Below are positions 22,019-31,591 of a DNA stretch of 34,700 nucleotides, in pieces. Source of the stretch: an uncultured Prevotellaceae bacterium (GTDB taxonomy: Bacteria > Bacteroidota > Bacteroidia > Bacteroidales > Bacteroidaceae); contig CALZQV010000008.1 of the NCBI GenBank assembly GCA_945828295.1, positions 1 to 34,700 of the forward strand, written 5' to 3'. The translations under genes and the position numbers were made by a program. How positions within the stretch are numbered: the first letter of the stretch is position 1; every line of letters begins with the position of its first letter. The notes under the pieces were generated by a model, which was given only the letters and a program-made list of their open reading frames with translations, had not been told where the DNA came from and made no database searches.

Positions 22019-23923
22019 TCAGAAAGCGACGTTGATGCCCGCCATCACCGTGGCGTGGGGCATGGGGAAGCCTTGGTTGACCTCGTAGTGCTGGGCGAGC
22101 AGGTTCTCGCCACGTATCCACAGGTTGGCCTGGCGGCACACCTGGTAGCCCAGGGTCACGTTGAGCAGGCAGAAGTCTTCTTTCGCGGGGTTGGCGCCGA
22201 CGGCTGTGTAGAGGTTGTGGATATATTGCATGTTGCCCACGACAGACCATTGTCCGTAGGTGGCATTTGCACCGATGAAACCGCTGTATTCCGGCGCTGC
22301 CACCGTGGGGTGCTCCATGTGCAGGTAGGCATGATTGGTGGTGAGTTGCCAGTGACGGTTGACCCTCCAGCTGGCTTCGAGTTCTGCCCCGCAGTTCTCA
22401 ACCTTGCCCGTGTTGACGTTGCGCATGGCCACTGGCTGGATGAGGTTGTCGCCGCGCAGGTAGAAGATGTTGGCCCCATAGGTGACGGGGCCTACGCGGT
22501 GGCGCCACGACACTTCGTAGTTCCAGATGCGTTCGGGCTCCAGGTCGAGGTTCGAGGGAGGGTAGAGGTACAGCTCGCGCATGGTGGGGTTGCGGAATCC
22601 CTTGCCAGCCAAGAGTTTCACTTGGCCCGTCTCCATGGGTCGCAGGACGATGCCCGCCTGTGGAATCCACTCGGTGCCGGTGATGGAGTGGTGGTCGAGG
22701 CGCAGCCCGGCGTCGAGCGTAATCCATTGGGCCAGCGTCTGGCGGAAGTCGATGTAGGCCGCCGTCTCGTTGCGGTGCAACTTGCCGCTCTGCTTACCAG
22801 GTGTCGTGAGGGTCTCGCCGGTGGCCTTCGAGGTGTACCAGGCGTGGCCGTAGATGTGCTGATAGTCGAGCCCGAGGGTAAGTCGGTTGCCCTTGAAGAG
22901 TTGTGTGCTTTGGTAGAGCGACAGACCTGCCAGGTTGTCGCGCGAGCGGAAGTATCGGACCGTGGGCGACGAGGCGTTGGTCGTTCCGTCGTCAATCTTG
23001 TGGCGGCCAAAGTTGGAGTACACGCTGACGGCACCGCTCGTGCGGCCGTAGTGGTTCTCGGCCACGAGCGAGGAGACACCGCGCGTTATCCACTGCTGGG
23101 CGCCGTAGAGCGGAGCCGTGCGTGGCCCGGGGTTCGAGGCGTTGAAGTGGGTGACGTTGAGGTCGGCATAGGCTCGCCAGTGGCTCGTGATGTCGTAGCC
23201 CAACTTGGCGTAACCGCCGTATTGCTCAAAGCCCATGTTGGGCCGGTGGTTGTCGGTTCGGCCATACTGGGCCGCAACGGTGGAGAAGAAGCGCCCGTGG
23301 CGCACTTGGTTCGAGCCCTCGGCCTGCAGGGTTGCGTGGCTGCCGGCGCTGAGGCTGAGGTGGGTTGAAACAGTGTCGTGGCCCACGGCAAAGCCTCGCG
23401 TGACGATGTTCACCACGCCGCCCATGGCGTTGGAGCCGTAGAGCACCGAGGCTGGTCCGCGCACGACCTCAACGCGCTCGGCCATCAGCGTCTGGTAGCT
23501 ATCGGCAATGGGGTGGCCGTAGACTCCGTTATACTGGGGATGACCGTCGACGAGCACCATCAGCTGGCCCGCGCTGCCGGCAATGCCACGCAGGCTGATG
23601 CCTCCGGCAGAGCCCGTCGACACACCGTAGCCCATCATGGCGCGGCTGGTGACGAAAAGGCCCGGCACCTGCTGCATGACGGTTGGCAGGATGTTTGGCA
23701 AGTGCTGCTCGGTGAGTCGCTCACGGCCGATGACGCTGACGGTCATGGGCAGGTGGCGCACGTCGGCCGAGTCGCGGGCTCCGGTAACTACTATCTCGTG
23801 GAGCGAAACGGTGTCGGCCACAGCCTGTTCCTCCGTCACGGCAGGCCGGTTGCCGGGCGCGGCTGAGCAGAGGAACACACCGAGCGCGAGCCCCCACAAG
23901 GGGCGCATGGATGTGAAATGCAT
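22019..23923 (-). CDS. TonB-dependent outer-membrane receptor
   Basis: This 634-residue receptor would import a ligand across the outer membrane using TonB energy. A signal peptide is followed by a TonB-box-like segment HEIVVTG and a plug domain (about 45-155), with LPNILPTVMQQVPGLFV, GISLRGIAG, LVDGHPQY, and VEVVRGPASVLYGSNAMGGV. The beta-barrel follows; FRNPTMRELYLYPPSNLDLEPE is typical of the siderophore/heme/B12 type of barrel rather than of SusC. It ends in Phe, as outer-membrane barrels do. No N-terminal carboxypeptidase-regulatory domain is present, also unlike SusC. I chose the ATG at 23923, 13 bases after the protease stop; ATG 23908 is an alternative. The track's 24079 start would overlap the protease. 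Ligand unknown; see the protease. Confidence 0.9.
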   Translation of the reverse strand: MHFTSMRPLWGLALGVFLCSAAPGNRPAVTEEQAVADTVSLHEIVVTGARDSADVRHLPMTVSVIGRERLTEQHLPNILPTVMQQVPGLFVTSRAMMGYGVSTGSAGGISLRGIAGSAGQLMVLVDGHPQYNGVYGHPIADSYQTLMAERVEVVRGPASVLYGSNAMGGVVNIVTRGFAVGHDTVSTHLSLSAGSHATLQAEGSNQVRHGRFFSTVAAQYGRTDNHRPNMGFEQYGGYAKLGYDITSHWRAYADLNVTHFNASNPGPRTAPLYGAQQWITRGVSSLVAENHYGRTSGAVSVYSNFGRHKIDDGTTNASSPTVRYFRSRDNLAGLSLYQSTQLFKGNRLTLGLDYQHIYGHAWYTSKATGETLTTPGKQSGKLHRNETAAYIDFRQTLAQWITLDAGLRLDHHSITGTEWIPQAGIVLRPMETGQVKLLAGKGFRNPTMRELYLYPPSNLDLEPERIWNYEVSWRHRVGPVTYGANIFYLRGDNLIQPVAMRNVNTGKVENCGAELEASWRVNRHWQLTTNHAYLHMEHPTVAAPEYSGFIGANATYGQWSVVGNMQYIHNLYTAVGANPAKEDFCLLNVTLGYQVCRQANLWIRGENLLAQHYEVNQGFPMPHATVMAGINVAF

Positions 23924-23936
23924 ACAGGCAGGGATG

Positions 23937-26846
23937 TTAGTAACCAAAGATTTCCTCCAGCGAGAGGCGGTGTATGGGGGCAATCTTCTCAAGGGCTGCG
24001 ATGTCGAGTTCCTTCTCGTCGCCCAGGATGAGGTAGCGGCCGGTCTTGCCCGCCATGTGCTGCTGCTCAAAGTTGGCAATGTCCTGGAGCGTGAGTCCCT
24101 GCAGGTCGTCGTAAATCTTCTTGTTCACGTCGTAGTCGTAACCCATCCGGCGAGCGGCGATGTAGGCCAGGATGACGTTGAACTTTGTGGTGCGCTGGCT
24201 GGCCAGTTGCTTCGTGAGGGCGTCCTTGGCAATCTGGAAGGCGGCCTCGGATTGCGGCATCTTGTCGAGAATCTCGCGGAACTGCCGCACGCAGTCCATC
24301 ATCTTGTCGTTCTGGGTTATGATGTAGGTGAAGAAGTTTTCGGGTTCGCCCTGCTTCGACGGCGTGAGGTAGTAGGCGGCGGCACTGTAGGCCAGACCGC
24401 GGGCCTCGCGCAACTCCTGGAAGACGATTCCGTTCATGCCCCCGCCGTAGTACTCGTTGAAGAGGTCGATGGTTGCGTGCTCGTCGGGGCTGGTCTGGCG
24501 TCCTTCATTAAAGTACATGCGCATGTAGATGTTCTTGGCATCGTAGGGGGCGATGAAGACTTCGGGTTGCGTGGCCGTGAGCAGACGGTAGGGAGTGCCT
24601 TCGGGTACGGCTTTCAGCGGCTGCTTCGTGACGTGGAGTTCGGTCATGCTCTTGTCGAGTTCCTTCTCCGACAACGGGCCGTAGTAGAGCACCGTGTGCT
24701 CGAACTGGGCGATGCCGGCGAGCAGGTCGAGCAGGGCCTGCGGGTCGGTCTCGCGCAGCTGTTGCTCGGTCATGTTGTCACGCATGACATTGTGGGGACC
24801 GTACATGCCGTAGTAGTTGAGCATGTTGAAGCATGTGCGCTGGTCGGTCTTCACGTCCTGGCGGTTCTTGAGTGTGAGAGCCACGTACTGCTCGTAGGCG
24901 TCGCGGTCGGCCTTGGCATGGCGCAGCAGGTCCTCGAGCAGGGCAAGCGCCTGCGCCATGTTCTCGCCCAGGCCGCTCAGGCCAATCTGTATGGCATCGC
25001 CCTGAACGCTGAGGGAGTAGTTGCAGGCCAGTTTGTAGAACTGCTGTTTCAGCTGGGCTGCCGAGAGTTTGTCGGTTCCCAGGAAGTCGATGTAGCCGGC
25101 GGCCACGTCGTAGCGGTTGTCATCCTCCTGACCGAATTCGTAACGGAAGACCAGGTTGAAAAGGTCGTTCTCCTTGTTCTGCTTATAGATGACGGGCAGA
25201 CCCTTTGCGGTCTCGAAGCGCGAGAGATCCTTCTCGAAGTCGAGGAAGACGGGCTGGATGGGGTCGACCGTGCTCTCCTGTACCTCCTTGACAAAGGAGC
25301 TCACCAGGTCGCGGTTGGTGGGGATGGGCGTGATGGCCGGCTTTTCTATCTTCTTCTGCGACGTGTCGGCTCCCTGCCGCTTATACACGGTGACGTAGCC
25401 CTCGCCGAAGAAACGGGTGGCGAAGTTCACGATGTCTTGCTTCGTGATTTGGCTGAGGCGGTCGAGCTGTCCGACTTCCTGCTCCCACGCTATGCCGTTG
25501 ATGAAGGCGTCGAGCATCTTGCTCACGCGAGCGCTGTTGCGGTCGAGGCCTTGCAGCTCGTCGAGCTTCATGTTGTTGACAGCTGCCGTGATAAGGTCGT
25601 CGTCGAAGTCGCCGCGCTTCAGCTTCTCAATCTCGCCAAGCATAAGCGCCTTCACCTCGTCGAGCGACTGCCCTTCCTTGGGCATACCGGCCAGCAGGAA
25701 GACCCCGTAGTCAAGCATGGGTTCCACCTCGGCCTGGGCGCCCATCACCTTCATCTGCTGGTTAAGGTCGAGGTCGAAAAGGCCGGCCTTGCCGTTATAG
25801 AGGATGGAGCTGATGAGCTGCAGCGTGTCGTTCTGAAGCGACTGGGCGCGCTCGCTGCGCCAGCCCAGCCAGATGTTCTCGGCCTCCAGGCCCACGACGG
25901 TCGTGTCGACGGGCTGGGTCAGGGCTTGCAGTTCGGGGAACGTGGGCTGGCTGACGTCGTCGCCCGGCTGCCACTGGCCGAAGTATTTCTCCAGGGTTTG
26001 CATGACCTCGTCGGGGTCAAAGTCGCCCGCCATGCAGATGGCCACGTTGTTGGGCACGTACCATTTGGCAAAGTACTCCTTGATGTTCGTGATGGAGGGG
26101 TTCTTCAGGTGCTGTTGTGTGCCGATGGTTGTCTGCGTGCCGTAGGGGTGGTTAGGGAATAGCTTGGCCATCAGGGCCTCGAACTGCTTGTTCATGTCAC
26201 TCGACAGCCCGATGTTGTATTCCTCATACACGGCCTCCAGCTCCGTGTGGAACCCACGGATGACCATGTTTTGGAAACGGTCGGCCTGTATGCGGGCCCA
26301 GTTCTCGACTTCGTTGGCCGGGATGTCCTCGGTGTAGCAGGTGACGTCGTTCGAGGTGAAGGCGTTGGTGCCCTGTGCGCCAATGGCGGCCATGAGTTTG
26401 TCGTACTCGTTGGGGATGAAATACTTGGCGGCCAGCTGGCTCACGCTGTCTATCTCGTGGTACTTCTGCTTACGTTGTGCCTCGTCCGTCAGGGTACGGT
26501 ACTCCTCGTAACGGCGCTCGATTTCGTCGAGTAACGGTGCCTCGGCCTCGGAGTCCGTGGTGCCGAACTGCTTGGTGCCCTTAAACATCAGGTGCTCCAA
26601 GTAGTGGGCCAGGCCGGTGGTTTCGGAAGGGTCGTTCTTCGAGCCGGTGCGGACGGCAACGTAGGTTTGTATTCGCGGCTCTTCTTTATTAACGGAGAGG
26701 TAGACTTTCAAACCGTTCTTCAGCGTGTAGATACGGGTTTGCATGGGGTCGTCCTTCACGGACTCATACTTGTGGCCTTGCTTGCAGCCACTCGTCAGGA
26801 TTGCCAGGACAATGGTGGTGGCAACCGAAAAGACTTTTAAATTCAT
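23937..26846 (-). CDS. M16-family zinc protease lipoprotein
   Basis: This 969-residue protein is a full-length, two-lobe pitrilysin-type M16 protease. Its signal ends in LTSGC, with Cys21 as lipidation site. The inverted zinc motif HYLEH is at 81-85, and the downstream ELEAVYEE (about 202-209) supplies the third ligand. The second half (about 510-969) has the M16 fold without HxxEH, including the GGGMNGIVFQELREARGLAYS segment typical of the non-catalytic lobe. Its size is close to that of FusC and PqqL. It likely degrades peptides or imported small proteins in the periplasm. The TonB receptor starts 13 bases after its stop, so they form an operon transcribed from the -7 box at 26870-26877. 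Confidence 0.92.
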   Translation of the reverse strand: MNLKVFSVATTIVLAILTSGCKQGHKYESVKDDPMQTRIYTLKNGLKVYLSVNKEEPRIQTYVAVRTGSKNDPSETTGLAHYLEHLMFKGTKQFGTTDSEAEAPLLDEIERRYEEYRTLTDEAQRKQKYHEIDSVSQLAAKYFIPNEYDKLMAAIGAQGTNAFTSNDVTCYTEDIPANEVENWARIQADRFQNMVIRGFHTELEAVYEEYNIGLSSDMNKQFEALMAKLFPNHPYGTQTTIGTQQHLKNPSITNIKEYFAKWYVPNNVAICMAGDFDPDEVMQTLEKYFGQWQPGDDVSQPTFPELQALTQPVDTTVVGLEAENIWLGWRSERAQSLQNDTLQLISSILYNGKAGLFDLDLNQQMKVMGAQAEVEPMLDYGVFLLAGMPKEGQSLDEVKALMLGEIEKLKRGDFDDDLITAAVNNMKLDELQGLDRNSARVSKMLDAFINGIAWEQEVGQLDRLSQITKQDIVNFATRFFGEGYVTVYKRQGADTSQKKIEKPAITPIPTNRDLVSSFVKEVQESTVDPIQPVFLDFEKDLSRFETAKGLPVIYKQNKENDLFNLVFRYEFGQEDDNRYDVAAGYIDFLGTDKLSAAQLKQQFYKLACNYSLSVQGDAIQIGLSGLGENMAQALALLEDLLRHAKADRDAYEQYVALTLKNRQDVKTDQRTCFNMLNYYGMYGPHNVMRDNMTEQQLRETDPQALLDLLAGIAQFEHTVLYYGPLSEKELDKSMTELHVTKQPLKAVPEGTPYRLLTATQPEVFIAPYDAKNIYMRMYFNEGRQTSPDEHATIDLFNEYYGGGMNGIVFQELREARGLAYSAAAYYLTPSKQGEPENFFTYIITQNDKMMDCVRQFREILDKMPQSEAAFQIAKDALTKQLASQRTTKFNVILAYIAARRMGYDYDVNKKIYDDLQGLTLQDIANFEQQHMAGKTGRYLILGDEKELDIAALEKIAPIHRLSLEEIFGY

Positions 26847-26869
26847 ACTTATAAGATTACAAAATCACG

Positions 26870-26877
26870 CAAATATA
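26870..26877 (-). promoter_or_regulatory. -7 box of the protease/receptor operon
   Basis: TATATTTG on the minus strand fits TAnnTTTG and lies 23 bases before the ATG at 26846. Confidence 0.6.
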
Positions 26878-26884
26878 GTGCTTT

Positions 26885-26915
26885 TTCCGCGCAAATGTTG
26901 TACTTTTGCACGGAA
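26885..26915. repeat. Inverted repeat overlapping the glyS promoter
   Basis: TTCCGCGCAAA (26885-26895) and TTTGCACGGAA (26905-26915) are inverted with one mismatch around nine bases. The right arm overlaps the glyS -7 box, and the whole element lies between the two divergent promoters. Confidence 0.55.
26901..26908 (+). promoter_or_regulatory. glyS -7 box
   Basis: TACTTTTG fits TAnnTTTG and lies 33 bases before the glyS ATG at 26942. Confidence 0.6.
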
Positions 26916-26941
26916 AAACAACGATTAAACATAAAATAACT

Positions 26942-28489
26942 ATGGCACAACAAGATGATGTTTTCAAAAAAATAGTTTCGCATTGCAAGGAATACGGCTT
27001 CGTGTTCCCATCAAGTGATATCTACGACGGACTGGGCGCAGTCTACGATTACGGGCAGAACGGCGTGGAGTTGAAGAACAACATCAAACAGTACTGGTGG
27101 CAGTCGATGGTGCTTCTGCACGAGAATATCGTGGGCATCGATGCAGCTATTTTTATGCACCCCACGACATGGAAGGCCAGCGGACACGTCGACGCCTTCA
27201 ATGACCCCCTCATCGACAACCGCGACTCGAAGAAGCGCTATCGCGCCGACGTGCTCATCGAGGACCAGTTGGCAAAGTACGACGATAAGATACAGAAAGA
27301 GCTGGAGAAAGCTCGCAAGCGCTTTGGCGATGCTTTCGACGAGGAGCAGTTCCGCGCGACCAACGCCCGGGTGCTGGAGCACCAGCAGAAGCGCGACGCC
27401 CTGCACGAGCGTTTTGCAAAGGCCATGAACGCCAACGACTTGGAAGAACTGCGACAGATTATCCTCGACGAGGAAATTGTGTGCCCCATTAGCGGAACGC
27501 GCAACTGGACCGAGGTGCGCCAGTTTAACCTGATGTTCAAGACCGAGGTTGGCTCGACGGCCGACGGCGCATCGACTATCTTCCTGCGCCCCGAGACGGC
27601 ACAGGGTATCTTCGTCAACTACCTCAACGTGCAGAAGACGGGCCGCATGAAGCTCCCCTTCGGTATCGCCCAGATAGGTAAAGCCTTCCGCAACGAAATC
27701 GTGGCGCGTCAGTTCATCTTCCGCATGCGTGAGTTCGAGCAGATGGAGATGCAGTTCTTCGTGAAGCCCGGCACCGAGCTGGAGTGGTTCTCGAAGTGGA
27801 AGCAGACGCGCATGGCATGGCACCAGGCGCTGGGCTTCGGCGCTGAGAACTATCGCTTCCACGACCACGACAAGCTGGCTCACTACGCCAACGCTGCAAC
27901 CGACATTGAGTTCCACATGCCGTTTGGCTTCAAGGAGGTGGAGGGCATACATTCGCGCACAAACTTCGACCTCACACAGCACGCCAAATACTCTGGTAAG
28001 AAGATTGAGTACTTCGACCCCGAGACCAACGAGAGCTATACGCCGTATGTCATCGAAACGTCAATCGGCGTCGACCGCATGTTCCTTAGCGTCATGTGTC
28101 ACAGCTACTGCGAGGAGCAGCTGCCCAACGGTGAAAGCCGCGTCGTGTTGAAGCTGCCCGCAGCTCTGGCTCCCGTGAAGCTGGCCGTGTTCCCCCTCAC
28201 AAAGAAGGACGGCATGCCCGAGAAGGCACAAGAGATTATCAAGGACCTGCGCTTCCATTTCAATTGCAAATACGAAGAGAAGGACCAGATAGGAAAACGC
28301 TACCGTCGCATGGATGCTATCGGTTGCCCCTACTGCGTCACCGTCGACCAGCAGACCATGGAGGACAATACCGTGACACTGCGCGACCGCGACACCATGG
28401 AGCAGCGCCGTGTGAACATCGCCGACCTGCGCGGTATCATCGAGGACAACGTGAGCATCACATCACTGCTTCGCCGCATCGACAACTAA
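26942..28489 (+). CDS. glyS: Glycyl-tRNA synthetase, single-chain alpha2 type
   Basis: This 515-residue class II synthetase charges tRNA-Gly and is the eukaryote/archaea-like homodimeric form, not the bacterial alpha2beta2 form. Diagnostic segments are the N-terminal FVFPSSDIYDGLGAVYDYGQNG, the motif 2 region AFRNEIVARQFIFRMREFEQMEMQFF, and the motif 3 region ETSIGVDRMFLSVM, followed by a C-terminal anticodon-binding domain beginning VKLAVFPLTKKDG. I chose ATG 26942 (MAQQDDVFKK). The track's start at 26906 lies inside or next to the promoter -7 box. The FKBP-like lipoprotein begins nine bases after the stop, so the two are probably co-transcribed. Confidence 0.95.
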   Translation: MAQQDDVFKKIVSHCKEYGFVFPSSDIYDGLGAVYDYGQNGVELKNNIKQYWWQSMVLLHENIVGIDAAIFMHPTTWKASGHVDAFNDPLIDNRDSKKRYRADVLIEDQLAKYDDKIQKELEKARKRFGDAFDEEQFRATNARVLEHQQKRDALHERFAKAMNANDLEELRQIILDEEIVCPISGTRNWTEVRQFNLMFKTEVGSTADGASTIFLRPETAQGIFVNYLNVQKTGRMKLPFGIAQIGKAFRNEIVARQFIFRMREFEQMEMQFFVKPGTELEWFSKWKQTRMAWHQALGFGAENYRFHDHDKLAHYANAATDIEFHMPFGFKEVEGIHSRTNFDLTQHAKYSGKKIEYFDPETNESYTPYVIETSIGVDRMFLSVMCHSYCEEQLPNGESRVVLKLPAALAPVKLAVFPLTKKDGMPEKAQEIIKDLRFHFNCKYEEKDQIGKRYRRMDAIGCPYCVTVDQQTMEDNTVTLRDRDTMEQRRVNIADLRGIIEDNVSITSLLRRIDN

Positions 28490-28498
28490 TTAACGATA

Positions 28499-29179
28499 AT
28501 GAAACGCTTATTATTCGGAGTATCATCCCTGCTGTTGCTCTTCGTCGTAGCTTGTTCCGACGAAGAGGAGGCGTATGACCCCTACACCAACTGGAAGGCT
28601 CGCAACACGGCGTGGTTTGCCTCGGTTGCCGATTCGGCACGCACGGCCATTGCTGAGGCCAAGGCTCAGTACGGCGACTCGTGGGAACAGCATTGCGACT
28701 GGCGCATGTATAAGCGACTCGACCAGGCGCAGGACTACAATACGGGGCGGGTCGACGACAGCGTCTGCGTGAAGATTGCAGCGCCGAACACCGAGCCCGG
28801 CAACTATTCGCCGAAGTGGAATGACAGCATTCGCATCAGTTTCCGCGGCTGGATGATGCCCACGGTCTACCAGTTATATAACGACGAGAATGTGCTCGTC
28901 GACAGCCTGCGTCAGTTCGTCTTCACCGAAACCTATTCGGGACCGTTCAACCTGGAAACTGCCGTTCCTGTACTCAATGCCGTGTCGCCATTCGTCGTCG
29001 GATTCTACACTCCGCTTCAGTATATGGTTGAGGGCGACGACTGGTTGGTTTATGTTCCGGCCCGTCTGGCCTATGGCGAGAATAAACGCGACATGATTCC
29101 TGCCCACAGCACTCTCGTATGGCGCATCCACATGACGGCCGTCTATCCTTGCAATAGCGGCGTCCCCGACTGGAAGTAA
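28499..29179 (+). CDS. FKBP-like peptidyl-prolyl isomerase lipoprotein
   Basis: This 226-residue protein is a lipoprotein, with signal MKRLLFGVSSLLLLFVVACS and lipidation at Cys19. The second half resembles an FKBP domain: DSIRISFRGWM, then a strand and loop, FVVGFYTPLQYMVEGDDW, and LVYVPARLAYGENKRDMIPAHSTLVWRIHM (compare the FKBP pattern IP-A-Y-G ... IPPNSTLVFDVEL). Several active-site aromatics appear substituted, so isomerase activity is uncertain and a chaperone-like role is possible. It would act in the periplasm or at the outer membrane. It follows glyS closely, an arrangement I recall from other Bacteroidales. The strong hairpin at 29197-29232 ends the transcript. Confidence 0.8.
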   Translation: MKRLLFGVSSLLLLFVVACSDEEEAYDPYTNWKARNTAWFASVADSARTAIAEAKAQYGDSWEQHCDWRMYKRLDQAQDYNTGRVDDSVCVKIAAPNTEPGNYSPKWNDSIRISFRGWMMPTVYQLYNDENVLVDSLRQFVFTETYSGPFNLETAVPVLNAVSPFVVGFYTPLQYMVEGDDWLVYVPARLAYGENKRDMIPAHSTLVWRIHMTAVYPCNSGVPDWK

Positions 29180-29196
29180 CGCGAAGTCAATATACA

Positions 29197-29232
29197 AGAA
29201 TCCCCCATCGGAACTGACCGATGGGGGATTCT
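29197..29232. terminator. Bidirectional terminator, perfect 15-bp stem
   Basis: AGAATCCCCCATCGG and CCGATGGGGGATTCT form a perfect 15-bp stem around AACTGA. It lies between the convergent FKBP and V-ATPase K genes, and AT-rich sequence follows on both sides, so it can stop transcription from either direction. Confidence 0.9.
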
Positions 29233-29256
29233 CGTTTCTATGGTTTATTGACCCTG

Positions 29257-29724
<468 letters not shown>

Positions 29725-29755
29725 TTAAATCAATTTAGTTAGTAATGTTATTTAT

Positions 29756-31591
29756 TTAATTCTTGAATGGGTTATATGCCAAGCCTCCGCCTTCGTAACC
29801 TGAGTTCTTGAAGAACTCGACAAAGGTCAGACGCATGGGGTGGACGAAGGCGCCAAGTACGTTCATGAACATATTCAGCGCGTGGCCAAGGACAAAGATT
29901 ACCAGGAATACCAGCGGTCCCAGGATGGCATCGTCGGGCGCGAAGCCTTCTGCCAGGCTGTTGAACACCGAGGCTACGATACCTCCGGAAAGTCCGAGGG
30001 CAAAGAGACGGATGTAGGACAGCATGTCGCCCAGCATTCCCGTGGCCATGTTGTAGGCATCCCATAGTCCCAGGCCGATGTTCATGGGAAGACCCGTGAG
30101 GGGTTTCTTGTAGGCATCGGGGCTGTTGTAGCAGAACGCCACGGCCAGACCAGCGTAGGTCAGCCATTTCGCAATGTTGGAATACTGCGGCAGGAACATG
30201 CCGACGGCCACCGACAGCACGACTACCAACCAGGCCAGGGTGGAGAGGGAGTAGCGGAAACCAAACTGGATAATCTTGTTCCACGCGTGAAGGCACATGG
30301 CAAAGATAATCTGGATGAAGCCCAGGATAAGCGAGAGGTTGAACATCTGGCTATTGTTGAGAGCCACGGCTGATGCTATCTTGTCGAGCACAGGCACGTT
30401 AAGTTCGTAGAGGTTGAAACCGAAGAATGCGCCCGACAGGAAGCCGAACACGAAGGCCGAGAGGCCTAACGTCATCAACAGGTTGAGTGCGCTGCGTATG
30501 CTTTCGCCCATGTTCTTGATGAACGCCTTAGCAAGCAGCACAGCCAGCGCGATGAACAGACCATAGCCCGAATCGCCAAGGCACAGGCCAAAGAATATCG
30601 TATAGAACGGAGCAAAGAACGGGGTGAGGTCAAGCTCGTTATACTTTGGCAGCATGTACAGGTTGGTTATGATCTCAAACATCTTGAAGAAGCGGTTGTT
30701 CTTCAGACAGATGGGAATCTCGTCGTCTGGCGTTGGGTTGCTAATCTCGTACCAGGCCGAGTTGTCGCTGAATGCTTCTTCCAGTTCGGCCTGCTTTCTG
30801 GCGGGGAACCAGCCGTTAAGCACCATCAGGTAGTTGCCGGCCACGGTGTTGGTTCCTTCCTTCACAACGTCGAACTGCATCTTTGCGTTCAGTTCCTTGA
30901 GCTTGGCTTCCACACTGGCCAGTTGCGTTTGCGAGAGCGCGGTCAGGTTTTCCCTTTCAGCGCTCAGCTGTTGCATGAGCGATTCGTGGGATGCTTTCAG
31001 CTGGCTCTGTGCCGCTTCGGGCAGGTTCAGCCGGGTGGCAGGCAGAAGGGCGTCTTCATCCCCGTTGAGCGAGTATGCAACCAGCACGAAGTAGGTGTTC
31101 TTTCTTTCTTCGCTAACGGCCATTACGGGATACTGGTTCTCTATCTGCTTGCGGAAGACTTTGGTGGGGGCAACGTAGAATTGCAGTTCACAGCCTGCGG
31201 CATCCATGTGCTGTTTCACCTGGGCAGGGTCGAATTCGCCCCAAGGGGCCAGCTGTTTCAACTGGTCGGCTTGAGCTTTCTCTTCCTGAAGCAGTTTTGC
31301 GAAGTTCTCAAAGCGTGAGTTCAGTTCCTGCGCTTCGGCCATGCCTATCTCGCTGGTGGTTTCAGGCGTGTCGGCCTTCAGCTTTGCGGACTGCAACAGT
31401 TCCTTCATCTGCGATTGAAGCGTCGTGAGCTGCTTGATTTGCTCCACGTAGGCCGAGATGGCGGGCGACTGCTGTGGATTGACCTCGCTGGTCACCACGT
31501 GCATGACGCCTAAGTCTTGTAGCCGATGCAGGAAATCCTCGTATTCCCGGTGGTACACCAGGAAGGTGAGTTTCTTCATTTTCTCAATCAT
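29756..31591 (-). CDS. ntpI: V-type ATPase subunit I (stator, a-subunit)
   Basis: This 611-residue protein is the membrane stator that carries ions past the K ring. The N-terminal half (about 1-300) is soluble with long coiled-coil stretches, which bridge to peripheral stalks. The C-terminal half has about seven or eight transmembrane segments, from LDLTPFFAPFYTIFFGLCLGDSGYG to LVFLVIFVLGHALNMFMNVLGAFVHPMRLTFVEFF. The FFGLCLGDSGYG and the final HPMRLTFVEFFKN are hallmarks. Its start overlaps the subunit D stop by four bases (ATGA). Confidence 0.93.
   Translation of the reverse strand: MIEKMKKLTFLVYHREYEDFLHRLQDLGVMHVVTSEVNPQQSPAISAYVEQIKQLTTLQSQMKELLQSAKLKADTPETTSEIGMAEAQELNSRFENFAKLLQEEKAQADQLKQLAPWGEFDPAQVKQHMDAAGCELQFYVAPTKVFRKQIENQYPVMAVSEERKNTYFVLVAYSLNGDEDALLPATRLNLPEAAQSQLKASHESLMQQLSAERENLTALSQTQLASVEAKLKELNAKMQFDVVKEGTNTVAGNYLMVLNGWFPARKQAELEEAFSDNSAWYEISNPTPDDEIPICLKNNRFFKMFEIITNLYMLPKYNELDLTPFFAPFYTIFFGLCLGDSGYGLFIALAVLLAKAFIKNMGESIRSALNLLMTLGLSAFVFGFLSGAFFGFNLYELNVPVLDKIASAVALNNSQMFNLSLILGFIQIIFAMCLHAWNKIIQFGFRYSLSTLAWLVVVLSVAVGMFLPQYSNIAKWLTYAGLAVAFCYNSPDAYKKPLTGLPMNIGLGLWDAYNMATGMLGDMLSYIRLFALGLSGGIVASVFNSLAEGFAPDDAILGPLVFLVIFVLGHALNMFMNVLGAFVHPMRLTFVEFFKNSGYEGGGLAYNPFKN

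Noticed and set aside
23924-24079. Upstream start for the TonB receptor
   Set aside because: It would overlap the protease gene by over 140 bases and place a basic, Ser/Arg-rich stretch before the signal peptide.
23637-26162. 841-residue plus-strand ORF spanning two genes
   Set aside because: It runs antisense across the boundary of the receptor and protease genes, both of which are well supported by family motifs.
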